From: UBA5066 sp048500275 | GTDB taxonomy: Bacteria; Acidobacteriota; Thermoanaerobaculia; UBA5066 | Assembly (NCBI GenBank): GCA_048500275.1 | Contig: JASNYI010000001.1 | Span: forward strand, 310,001 to 374,000 | DNA: 64,000 nucleotides | Direction of reading: 5' to 3' | Shown here: piece after piece, positions 1 to 6,881 of the stretch | How the letters are laid out: each line of letters begins with the position of its first letter | Numbering within the stretch: position 1 is the first letter of the stretch | The notes under the pieces: generated by a model | Seen by the model: the letters and a program-made list of their open reading frames with translations, nothing else | Told to the model about the DNA's origin: nothing | The model's database searches: none | Position numbers and translations under genes: made by a program

Positions 1-870
1 CTTCGAGCCCTCCCCGACCTCGCCATCGTCGGGCTCATCTTCATCGCGACGAGGTGGCTCCTGAGGGGCCTCGCGTTCCTCTTCTCCGCCATCGAGGACG
101 GGCGGATCGAGGTCTCGCAGACCCTTCGCGAGACGACCCAGCCGACCCGCCGCATCGTCACCGTCGTCGTCTGGGTCTTCGCCCTCATCATGGCCTACCC
201 CTACCTGCCGGGGAGCGGGACCGAGGCGTTCAAGGGGATCGGGGTCATGGTCGGCCTCATGGTCTCCCTCGGCTCGAGCGCCCTCATCGGCCAGCTCGCG
301 AGCGGGTTCATGCTCATGTACTCGCGGACGCTCCGCGTCGGTGACTTCGTCCGCGCGGGCGACCTCGAGGGCACGGTCGTCCAGCTCGGCCTCTTCGCGA
401 CGCGCATCCGCACGAACAAGAGGGAGATCATCACGATCCCGAACACCGTCCTCGCGGGGCAGGTCACCAAGAACTACACGCAGGCCCAGGAACAGCAGCC
501 CGTCGTCGTCGGCACCGGTATCACCATCGGCTACGACACCCCGTGGCGGCAGGTGGAGGGGCTCCTCCTCCTGGCTGCCGAGCGGACGCCGGGCATCAGG
601 ACGGACCCGCCTCCCTGGGTGAACCAGCGCTCCCTCGGCGACTTCTACGTCGATTACGAGCTCTGCGCCGCCCTCGAGGACGCAACCCAGCGCGTCAGGA
701 CCCTCACGGCCCTTCACTCGAGCATCCTGGATGCCTTCAACGAGTTCGGCGTCCAGATCACCTCGCCCAACTACGAGGCCGACCCGGAGGCGCCGAAGGT
801 CGTCCCGCGCGAGCAGTGGTTCGCGGCGCCGGCGCGGCGGACGCCCGGAGAGGAGCGCCGAGGAGCCTGA
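1..870 (+). CDS. MscS-family mechanosensitive channel, 5' end outside the window
   Basis: The C-terminal 289 codons of a small-conductance mechanosensitive channel, an inner-membrane valve that opens under hypo-osmotic stress. The frame is open from base 1, so the start lies to the left. In order one sees a membrane helix (visible residues 1-25), a second (about 52-68), the Gly/Ala/Ser-rich pore helix, the beta domain starting VGDFVRAGD and a soluble C-terminal domain. It is a paralogue of the complete gene at 6882-8492; both contain LIMAYPYLPGSGTEAFKG and end in a KVVP..W motif. The last 100 bases are overlapped on the other strand by the run-on tail of the 771-1358 gene. The family call is secure; the gating specificity is unknown. 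Confidence 0.9.
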   Translation, partial: LRALPDLAIVGLIFIATRWLLRGLAFLFSAIEDGRIEVSQTLRETTQPTRRIVTVVVWVFALIMAYPYLPGSGTEAFKGIGVMVGLMVSLGSSALIGQLASGFMLMYSRTLRVGDFVRAGDLEGTVVQLGLFATRIRTNKREIITIPNTVLAGQVTKNYTQAQEQQPVVVGTGITIGYDTPWRQVEGLLLLAAERTPGIRTDPPPWVNQRSLGDFYVDYELCAALEDATQRVRTLTALHSSILDAFNEFGVQITSPNYEADPEAPKVVPREQWFAAPARRTPGEERRGA

Positions 871-1358
871 GCCGTGCCGGCAGCCGACGGGAGCCTCGCC
901 GTGAAGCTCATCCCCTCGCGGAGGTCCTGGACCGCCACTTCCTTCCCGTCGACGAGGAACCTGAAGCTCTCGGGAACGGTGAGCTTCTTGCAGGTGCCGT
1001 CGGCGAGCCGGGCCATGACCGTGCTGCCGACGACCTCGAGGACCTTTCCGTTCCTGACCGTCGTCACCTTGACGGGGGTCGTCGTCTCCGTCTTCACGAA
1101 GTCGGCCCCGAGAACCGTCCCGACCTCGAGCGTCTCGCAGGTCGTCGCGACGCCGTCGACCATGACGGTCTTGCCGGGAGCCGGCGTGAACTCCTGGATG
1201 CTCCCGTCCTGCATCTGGACGGCGACCTTCCCGTCGTACTTCGCGACGACGGTGCCGGTCTTGTGAATGATCGCCTCGGACGTCGACTGCGCGACGGCCA
1301 CGGATTCGATGAAGGGCGCCACCGCCAGCAGGGCTGCGATCTTCAGGGTGCTTTCCAT
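771..1358 (-). CDS. Exported protein of unknown function with a run-on C-terminus
   Basis: A 195-residue protein with a signal peptide (residues 1-23, ending AVA) preceded by a good ribosome site (GGAGAG about 8 nt before ATG). The body, to about residue 150, looks like two small beta modules (GTVVAKYDGKVAVQMQDG; GKVLEVVGSTVMARLADG). It somewhat resembles the two-module exported protein at 3280-3855. From about residue 152 the sequence turns into Arg/Ser/Ala-rich low-complexity protein that is simply the antisense of the MscS gene, so the native C-terminus and stop codon were probably lost. It lies downstream of the sortase remnant on the same strand. Function unknown. Confidence 0.7.
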   Translation of the reverse strand: MESTLKIAALLAVAPFIESVAVAQSTSEAIIHKTGTVVAKYDGKVAVQMQDGSIQEFTPAPGKTVMVDGVATTCETLEVGTVLGADFVKTETTTPVKVTTVRNGKVLEVVGSTVMARLADGTCKKLTVPESFRFLVDGKEVAVQDLREGMSFTARLPSAAGTAQAPRRSSPGVRRAGAANHCSRGTTFGASGSAS

Positions 1359-1421
1359 CTCGGTTCTCTCCTTCTCCAGATCGGGTTGGCTCTGTGTGCA
1401 GGATTCGACGATCGACGGGGA

Positions 1422-2020
1422 CTACTTCTCTCCTCTCGCGGGGGGCGCCTCCTTTCGAACGCGTGGTGATGAAGCCTCGGAGGTTTCGCGGTCGGTCGGC
1501 GGCGGAACGCCCCCGTCGCGGCCCACGGCGCGGACGACGTAGCGCTGCGGCGCGCTCCCGATGAAGTAGAACGGATGGCAGGTGACGAGCGTCAGGACGG
1601 GCGAGGCCGTCGGCTCGAGCACCCAGACGTCCTCCGGCTGGACGATCCGGATCGACTCCACGACGCAGGTGCGCCGGGACGAGAGAGTCCGGACCTCGAG
1701 GGCGTCCCCCGCCACGACGTCCTCGAGGCCCCGGAAGAACCCGTCGCGGTGGCCGGCGATCCCCGAGTTCCCGACTTCCCCGGGCGGGGCGTCCCCTCGA
1801 TGAGACCGACCGCCCGGTTCAGCGTCCGGTCGTCGGTTCCCGGCAGGACCGGTACCTCGAGGCCGATCCTCGGGATCGAGAGAACGGCGAGAGGCGTCCC
1901 GAGCTCCTCACGAGGGCTCTCTTCGCAGGCCCGGATTCGCCCGGGCGACCAGAGGCGGTTGTCGAGGTCCCGGGCGGCGGGTCGTGTCGTCGCGCCGCCA
2001 CACGACGGGCGACGCGTGGT
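1422..2020 (-). pseudogene. Class D sortase remnant (frameshifted and lacking its N-terminal anchor)
   Basis: Sortases are membrane-anchored cysteine transpeptidases. The 5' two fifths read, in one frame, IRACEESPREELGTPLAVL, then SIPRIGLEVPVLPGTDDRTL and LIEGTP; the rest continues in another frame with GNSGIAGHRDGFFRGLEDVV, LTLVTCHPFYFIGSAPQRYV. The catalytic His (codon 1749-1751), Cys (codon 1578-1580) and Arg (in RYVVRA) all lie in the second frame. The frames meet near 1778-1788 in a C/G run; one extra base there would rejoin them. Upstream, an in-frame TAG (2021-2023) stops the frame before any ATG/GTG/TTG or membrane helix, and the DUF4136 lipoprotein gene begins at 2045. The gene therefore has two defects. 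The frameshift alone could be a sequencing error in a homopolymer; the missing anchor is harder to explain that way. Confidence 0.82.
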
Positions 2021-2044
2021 CTATCGTGGAAGGAGGAGGATCGA

Positions 2045-2575
2045 ATGCGCATCGTTCGCGCTCTGACCGCGGTCGTCGCCCTGGGCATGGCCGCCTGCTC
2101 CACGCTGGAGCTGAACACCGACTACAACCCGGGGACCGACTTCACGGCCTATCGCACGTTCTCGTTCCGGGAGGGGGAGAAGCCCCGGAATCCCGTGGCG
2201 CGGCGGAGCGTGGAGTACGCGGTCACCCTGGCCCTCGAGGGCAGGGGCCTCCAGAACGTGGAGACCGGCGGGGACCTCCTCATCTACGGGCACTTCGTCG
2301 CCGACGAGGAGATCCGGATCGACTCGTACGGCTACGGGACCTACGGCTGGTACGGCTACGGCTGGGGCGGCGGCGTCACCACGACGACCGTGACGAAGAT
2401 CCCCGTCGGGACCGTCGTGATCGACCTCGTCGACGCGAAGAAGAACGAGCTCGTCTGGCGCGGGATCGTCAAGGACCAGATCTCGTCGACGCCCGAACCC
2501 GAGGAGCGCGAGCGGAAGGCGATCGCGATCGCCAGGGAGCTCTTCGCGGGGTTCCCGCCGAAGGCGAAGAGCTGA
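2045..2575 (+). CDS. DUF4136 lipoprotein
   Basis: A 176-residue lipoprotein with lipobox GMAAC (Cys18) and the DUF4136 pattern: STLELNTDYNPGTDFTAYRTF after the Cys, then a C-terminal half with VVIDLVDAKKNELVWRGIVK. A Gly/Tyr/Trp-rich insert lies in the middle (about residues 97-112). A strong ribosome site GGAAGGAGGA precedes the ATG by a few bases. The protein should sit in the periplasm, anchored to a membrane; the molecular role of DUF4136 is not known. It is the sister of the gene at 8602-9132, which follows the other MscS channel, so a channel-lipoprotein pair occurs twice. Here the pair is split by the two damaged minus-strand genes. Confidence 0.88.
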   Translation: MRIVRALTAVVALGMAACSTLELNTDYNPGTDFTAYRTFSFREGEKPRNPVARRSVEYAVTLALEGRGLQNVETGGDLLIYGHFVADEEIRIDSYGYGTYGWYGYGWGGGVTTTTVTKIPVGTVVIDLVDAKKNELVWRGIVKDQISSTPEPEERERKAIAIARELFAGFPPKAKS

Positions 2576-2605
2576 CGGGCCCGGCCCGGGAGGCCGGAAT
2601 CCGCT

Positions 2606-2642
2606 CCGGTCGCCCGAAGGGGAATGCTCTTCCGGCGACCGG
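2606..2642 (+). terminator. Hairpin after the DUF4136 gene
   Basis: Arms CCGGTCGCC (2606-2614) and GGCGACCGG (2634-2642) pair perfectly. After a C/C mismatch a further four pairs (GAAG/CTTC) close a loop of about ten bases. No T tract follows, so it may stop transcription weakly or only protect the 3' end. It sits just upstream of the TAGACT box of the next gene. Confidence 0.5.
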
Positions 2643-2662
2643 GCGCGACTAGACTATTCACC

Positions 2663-3283
2663 ATGAGAGCACTTCTGCTGACCGCCGCAATCCTGAGCCT
2701 CGTTCCCGGAGCTGCCGTGCGGGCGGGGGACGAGGTGCCGCCGACACCCGCCGCGAAGCCGGAGTCCGCGCCCCAGCACGTCACCGCCCCTTCCCTCCCG
2801 GGCCAGCCGAACAAGCAGGGCACCGTCAAGCCGGAAGGCGGAATGCCGATGGACTCCGAGGGCTACGCCGTCACGAAGCGCTATGACCCTGGCGCTCCGG
2901 CCTCGAAGCCGGCCAAGGGCCCGCCTGCGTCATCGGCGGCAGCTCCGGCCAGGGCCCCAACGGCAGCTCCCGCGGCAGCTCCCGCGATCCCCGTCGGGCC
3001 CGCCCCCTCGGGGAAGGCCGTCGCGACGGGGGCCAACACCCTCACCGTCCGAGGCTCGGTCGTGTCGCTCGAACCCGGCAAGTCGGTGACGATCCGGCTC
3101 CAGAGAACCGGGGCCGAGAACACCTACACCCTCGCGCCGGGCGCGACCGTCGGCGAGGGCGTGAAGCCGGGCCAGGAGGTCCGGGTCCGCGTCCTCGCCG
3201 CCGAGAAGGGGAAGGTCGCGGACAAGGTCGAGGTCGTCACGCCCGCCGCAGAGGCGTCGGCAAAGAAGGAAGGGAACCTGTGA
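2663..3283 (+). CDS. Exported Pro/Ala-rich protein with a C-terminal beta domain
   Basis: A 206-residue protein starting at the ATG that opens a clean signal peptide (MRALLLTAAILSLVPGAAVRA). The middle (about residues 80-115) is a low-complexity Ala/Pro/Lys linker. The C-terminal 80 residues form a beta-rich module (LTVRGSVVSLEPGKSVTIRL, then GVKPGQEVRVRVLAAEKGKV) like the modules of the next gene. No Shine-Dalgarno precedes the start; instead TAGACT lies 7 nt upstream, which suggests a leaderless message. It shares a GTGA overlap with the next gene, so the two are translationally coupled. Function unknown. Confidence 0.75.
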   Translation: MRALLLTAAILSLVPGAAVRAGDEVPPTPAAKPESAPQHVTAPSLPGQPNKQGTVKPEGGMPMDSEGYAVTKRYDPGAPASKPAKGPPASSAAAPARAPTAAPAAAPAIPVGPAPSGKAVATGANTLTVRGSVVSLEPGKSVTIRLQRTGAENTYTLAPGATVGEGVKPGQEVRVRVLAAEKGKVADKVEVVTPAAEASAKKEGNL

Positions 3284-3855
3284 AGACACGAATCGTCCTC
3301 CCGCTCGGCCTCGCGCTCGCGCTCGGCGCCGCTCCCGCCGTCTCCCAGCCGGCTCCCGCGAAGGGAGGCGTCGTCGAGACCGGCTCCACGAAGCTGACCG
3401 CCACGGTCGTCCGCGTCGACCTCGCCACCCGCGAGGTCGCTCTTCGCGACGCGGCGGGAAAGGACTTCAAGATCACCGTCAGCGAAGCGGTGAAGAACCT
3501 CGACCAGGTGAAGCCGGGCGACGTCGTGAACGCCACGCTCACCGAGTCGATCGCCTACGAGGTGAAGAAGCCGGGCCAGGCCGTGCCCGGGACCGTCGTC
3601 CAGCCGAAGTCCGAGAGCAGCGGCCCCGGGGAGAAGCCGAAGGGGACCGTCGGCAAGGTGACCACGAGGACGGTCACCGTCGTGGCCCTCGACGCGAAGG
3701 CACAGACCATCCGTTTCAAGGACGCGGACGGGGAGGCGAGGACGATCGGCGTGAACGACCCGTCGAAGCTCGCCGGGGTGAGCGTGGGCGACCTCGTGGA
3801 GATCACCTACACCGAGGCGCTGGCGTTCTCGGTCGAGAAGGCGCCGAAAAAGTAG
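3280..3855 (+). CDS. Exported protein with two tandem beta modules
   Basis: A 191-residue protein beginning with GTG inside the GTGA overlap with the previous stop and preceded by GAAGGAAGGG. A signal peptide covers about residues 1-22. Two similar modules follow: TATVVRVDLATREVALRDAA..GDVVNATLTESIAYEV (about 40-95) and TVTVVALDAKAQTIRFKDAD..GDLVEITYTEALAFSV (about 125-185). Each has a strand pair, a G(D/E)-V/L turn and an ALAFSV/SIAYEV end, so the gene arose by internal duplication. This resembles DUF5666-type periplasmic modules, but the assignment is tentative. It closes the operon and is followed by a strong terminator. Confidence 0.78.
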   Translation: MKTRIVLPLGLALALGAAPAVSQPAPAKGGVVETGSTKLTATVVRVDLATREVALRDAAGKDFKITVSEAVKNLDQVKPGDVVNATLTESIAYEVKKPGQAVPGTVVQPKSESSGPGEKPKGTVGKVTTRTVTVVALDAKAQTIRFKDADGEARTIGVNDPSKLAGVSVGDLVEITYTEALAFSVEKAPKK

Positions 3856-3880
3856 CGATCGCGCCCTCGGGAGGAACCCG

Positions 3881-3919
3881 CGGCCCGGCCGGAACCCGTT
3901 CCGGCCGGGCCGTTCTTTC
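3881..3919. terminator. Rho-independent terminator between converging genes
   Basis: Perfect 14-bp stem: CGGCCCGGCCGGAA (3881-3894) and its complement (3899-3912) with a 4-base loop, followed by TTCTTTCG on the plus strand. It lies between the plus-strand pair ending at 3855 and the minus-strand gene ending at 3922, so it probably serves the plus strand and perhaps both. Confidence 0.85.
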
Positions 3920-3921
3920 GA

Positions 3922-4164
3922 TCAGTAGTGGCCCACCCGGACCCCGCCGTAGTAGCCCCCGACGGGCGGGCGGACGACGACGCCTCCGTACCCGCCGTAG
4001 CAGCAGCCGCCGTAGCCCGCCGGGTAGTAGCCGCCGTAGACGCCGTAGCCGACGCCGACGTAGGTGGTGGACGAGTACCCCTCCGTCGACTCGCAGGCCG
4101 GCAGGACGAGGCCGAGAACGAGGATGGCCAGGACGGCCAGGACGCGGGTGACGTTCTTCTTCAT
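3922..4164 (-). CDS. Small Gly/Tyr-rich lipoprotein
   Basis: An 80-residue protein: basic start MKKNVTR, hydrophobic stretch and lipobox LVLPAC (Cys24). A mature part follows in which nearly every residue is Gly, Tyr or Val, including an adjacent Cys pair (GGCCYGG) and a RPPVGG element. A ribosome site (GGAAGAGAG) precedes the ATG, which lies 17 nt after the stop of the VOC gene on the same strand, so the two are probably cotranscribed. The composition resembles short glycine/tyrosine-rich outer-membrane or surface proteins. No function can be named. Confidence 0.72.
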   Translation of the reverse strand: MKKNVTRVLAVLAILVLGLVLPACESTEGYSSTTYVGVGYGVYGGYYPAGYGGCCYGGYGGVVVRPPVGGYYGGVRVGHY

Positions 4165-4181
4165 GGTCGCTCTCTTCCCGC

Positions 4182-5081
4182 TCACTTCGCCGGCTCGGGG
4201 ATGGGCCACTGCTGGAGCGCGACGGCCGCGCCGCTGGGGTCGGTCACGATGGCGAGAGTCCCGTTCCTCACCTCGGGGCTCGGCGCGAGGGCGACCCGCC
4301 CTCCGAGCGACTCGGCCTTCTTCGCCGCGGCGGCCGCGTCGGCCACCCGGACGTAGGGAAGCCAGTTGGACCGGACTTCCTTCCAGGGGCTCGCGTAGAG
4401 ACCGGCTCGCGGCGCGTCGCCGCTCTTCAGGGCGAAGTACTCGACCTTCGTCCCGTCCTCGATGGGGTCCGCCGTGAATCCCAGCGTCTCCTTGTAGAAG
4501 GCGAGGGCGCCGGGGGCGTCCTCGGCCACGTACTCCATCCAGAGGAACGCCCCGACGGGCGCCGGCACGCCGTCCGGCGGGTCGCCCTTGAGGATCCTCG
4601 CGACCCCGAAGAGCGCGCCCTGGGGGTCGACGACGACGGCCGCCTTCGCGTACGTACCGACGGCCGCCGGCTCGCGAAGGACCTTCCCCTTCCCCTGCCG
4701 GATCGCGGCGACCGCCTTGTCGACGTCGGCGACGGAGACGTAGTTCAGCCACGTCGAGGCCGGGACCTCGGCCCTGCGCGCGGAGACGTCCACGATGCCG
4801 CCGATGGGGACCCCCGCGAGGCGGATGGCCTTGTAGGGGTTCTCCCTCCCCTTCTGGACCTCGAAGGTCCAGCCGAAGAGCTCGCCGTAGAACTTCTCGA
4901 CGGCGGGGGCGTCGGTCGTGAGGAGGTCGTGCCAGACGAACTTCCCCGGAAGGACGGGACGAATCTCTTCCGGCGCCGCCGAGAGGAGAACCGGCGCCGC
5001 GGCCAGGGCGAGGATCGGGACGAGAAGAGCCCCCGCGAGGGCGAGGCGCCTCCGGGTGGCTCTCTTTGCCTTGGTCGACAT
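4182..5081 (-). CDS. Exported two-domain VOC (glyoxalase/bleomycin-resistance fold) protein
   Basis: A 299-residue protein. The basic, hydrophobic N-terminus (about residues 8-36) is an export signal or membrane anchor. Two VOC domains follow: about 42-165 (GKFVWHDLLTTDAPAVEKFY, IGGIVDV, VVVDPQGALFGV) and about 175-290 (GAFLWMEYVAEDAPGALAFY, IVTDPSGAAVALQQ). VOC pairs of this type occur in lyases, dioxygenases and hydroxylases of small molecules, and the metal ligands vary, so no substrate is proposed. Most relatives are cytoplasmic; the signal is unusual. A good ribosome site GGAAGGAGC fixes the ATG at 5081. It lies between a PPK2 and a small lipoprotein on the same strand. Confidence 0.85.
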   Translation of the reverse strand: MSTKAKRATRRRLALAGALLVPILALAAAPVLLSAAPEEIRPVLPGKFVWHDLLTTDAPAVEKFYGELFGWTFEVQKGRENPYKAIRLAGVPIGGIVDVSARRAEVPASTWLNYVSVADVDKAVAAIRQGKGKVLREPAAVGTYAKAAVVVDPQGALFGVARILKGDPPDGVPAPVGAFLWMEYVAEDAPGALAFYKETLGFTADPIEDGTKVEYFALKSGDAPRAGLYASPWKEVRSNWLPYVRVADAAAAAKKAESLGGRVALAPSPEVRNGTLAIVTDPSGAAVALQQWPIPEPAK

Positions 5082-5122
5082 CTCCAGCTGCTCCTTCCGG
5101 GGGCCCCACGGGCCCGCCCGCA

Positions 5123-5974
5123 TCAGTATCTCTCCGCGACGTAGCGGAACGGGTGCCTCGTCTCCACGTAGTCTCCCGGCTTCTGCCGCTTCGGGAGAAC
5201 CACCTTCTTTTCGCGAATCTCCTCGTACGGGACCCTCCCGAGGAGGTCGGAGATGATGTTCAGGCGCGCCTTCTTCTTGTCGTCGGACCTGGCGACGAAC
5301 CACGGGGCGAAGTCGGTGTCGGTGGCCTCGAACATGTCGTCGCGCGCCCGCGAGTAGTCGAACCACCGGCTGTACGACTTCAGGTCCATCGCGGTGAGCT
5401 TCCAGGTCTTCCGCCCGTCGTGGATGCGCCCCTTCAGCCGGCGCGTCTGCTCCTCGGGGGTGACCTCGAGCCAGTACTTCACGAGGATGATCCCGGAATC
5501 GACCATCGCCTTCTCGACGAGCGGTACGGCCTTGAGGAACGCCTCGACCCTCTCCCTGCTCGTGAAACCCATGACCCGCTCGACGCCGGCCCGGTTGTAC
5601 CAGCTGCGGTCGAAGATCACGACCTCGCCGGCGGCCGGGAAGTGCTGAATGTACCGCTGGACGTACATCTGGCTCTTCTCCCGCTCCGACGGCGCCGGGA
5701 GGGCGACGACACGGAAGACCCGCGGGCTGACGCGCTCGGTGATCGCCTTGATGACGCCGCCCTTGCCCGCCCCGTCGCGCCCCTCGAAGACGACGCAGAC
5801 CTTGAGGCCCTTCGCGACGACCCACTTCTGGAGATTCACGAGCTCGACGTGGAGGCGCTTGAGCTCCTTCAGGTACTCCTTGTTTCCGAGCTCTCCCTTC
5901 GTCTCCGGCGCCTCGGCCTCCGAGCCCTTCTTCTCCGACCTGCCCGCCTTCTTCGCGTCCTTCTTCTTCGCCAT
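5123..5974 (-). CDS. ppk2: Polyphosphate kinase 2 (class I type)
   Basis: A 283-residue cytoplasmic enzyme that moves phosphate between polyphosphate and nucleotides. Walker A is EGRDGAGKGG (about residues 64-73), the lid/Walker B region is VIFDRSWYNRAGVERVMGF, and the adjoining motif LVKYWLEV..EQTRRLKGR is typical of the NDP-using class. A charged Lys-rich tail covers about the first 30 residues. The ATG at 5974 was chosen because GGAAGGAGTG precedes it; an in-frame ATG 33 bases earlier lacks this. It is followed by the VOC gene after 41 nt. A second, different PPK2 is encoded at 17005-17892; together they could rebuild ATP from AMP. Confidence 0.93.
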   Translation of the reverse strand: MAKKKDAKKAGRSEKKGSEAEAPETKGELGNKEYLKELKRLHVELVNLQKWVVAKGLKVCVVFEGRDGAGKGGVIKAITERVSPRVFRVVALPAPSEREKSQMYVQRYIQHFPAAGEVVIFDRSWYNRAGVERVMGFTSRERVEAFLKAVPLVEKAMVDSGIILVKYWLEVTPEEQTRRLKGRIHDGRKTWKLTAMDLKSYSRWFDYSRARDDMFEATDTDFAPWFVARSDDKKKARLNIISDLLGRVPYEEIREKKVVLPKRQKPGDYVETRHPFRYVAERY

Positions 5975-6244
5975 GATCCGCACTCCTTCCGCGCCTCGGC
6001 GCATCACTCCCGGATGCCGGGCGACTCGACCTCTACGCGAACGACGGGCTCGGGGGATGAGCCGCCATCCGGATACGCTGCTCCTGGAGGCTCATTCATG
6101 CTAGCAGCCGGTGCAGACCCGGGAGCGCCGTGTCGCAAAACGGCAACGTGCCCTTCCGAAGGGCGTGCCCGCGCCCCCCTCGGCCCAGGACCCGAGCAGG
6201 TAGACTTCCGCCGTCCCGAGCTCCGCTCCCCTAGGAGGAATATC
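5975..6244. other. Divergent intergenic region
   Basis: 270 bases between ppk2 (leftward) and the gene at 6245 (rightward). A TAGACT box lies about 40 nt before the GTG at 6245, and a near-perfect AGGAGGAATATC ribosome site is next to it. I see no coding sequence, structured RNA or long repeat here. Confidence 0.5.
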
Positions 6245-6871
6245 GTGAGAGCCGTTCGCGCCCTCGGCGTCCTTCCCGTCGTCCTCCTCCTCGCGGCTCC
6301 TGACGCGACGGCCCAGTCCGCGGAGCCCTCCACCCTCTTCGAGCGCCTGCAGGCGCGCCGCGAGAAGAACCCCGCGCTCGAGCAGAAGCTCCTCACCGCC
6401 GTCGACGTCATGAAGAAGGTCGCCTGGATGGAAGGCCGCTGGGACGTCACCGAGAAGATCTACAAGACCGGGCGGACGCCCGAGCAGGTCGCGAAGGGGA
6501 CACGCGAGTCACGGCTCGACCTCGACGGCCGCACCCTCGTCTCGCGCCAGACGGTCGGGAACCTGAAGACGATCGACGCCCTCGTCTACGACGCCTACCA
6601 GGGTTACTGGTTTCGCCAGATCATGACGAACGGCGGGCGGGGAGCCCTGCAGCCGCTGGTCGCCGCGAGCAGCTGGCAGGACGGCGGGCTGATCCTCTCC
6701 GGGACGATCTGGGCGTTCGGCGAGCAGGCGGACGTCAGGGTGAGGATCCAGAAGGAGTCGGACGACGCCTACTACGAGATCTTCGAGGAGAGGCTCGCCG
6801 GGGAGCTTCGCCCCATCCTCGAGTTCCGCTACACGCGCGTCCCGACTCCGCAGGCCGCTCCGAAGAAGTAG
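6245..6871 (+). CDS. Exported DUF1579-like protein
   Basis: A 208-residue protein starting with GTG behind a near-perfect ribosome site (AGGAGGAATATC). A signal peptide (about residues 1-23, ending ATAQ) is followed by a helical stretch (LFERLQARREKNPALEQKLL). The main domain has the pattern of the DUF1579/lipocalin-like fold: WMEGRWDVTEKIY at the start, then repeated beta strands with LVSRQTVGN, YQGYWFRQIM, WAFGEQADVRVRIQ and IFEERL. Such proteins are thought to bind small hydrophobic ligands or act as envelope accessory factors; the role here is unknown. The MscS gene starts 10 nt downstream, so the two are probably one operon. Confidence 0.75.
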   Translation: MRAVRALGVLPVVLLLAAPDATAQSAEPSTLFERLQARREKNPALEQKLLTAVDVMKKVAWMEGRWDVTEKIYKTGRTPEQVAKGTRESRLDLDGRTLVSRQTVGNLKTIDALVYDAYQGYWFRQIMTNGGRGALQPLVAASSWQDGGLILSGTIWAFGEQADVRVRIQKESDDAYYEIFEERLAGELRPILEFRYTRVPTPQAAPKK

Positions 6872-6881
6872 GGGGCGCCGC

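Noticed and set aside
1422..1715. A 97-residue stand-alone protein at the sortase locus
   Set aside because: It is only the catalytic C-terminal part of the sortase; matching upstream sequence continues in another frame.
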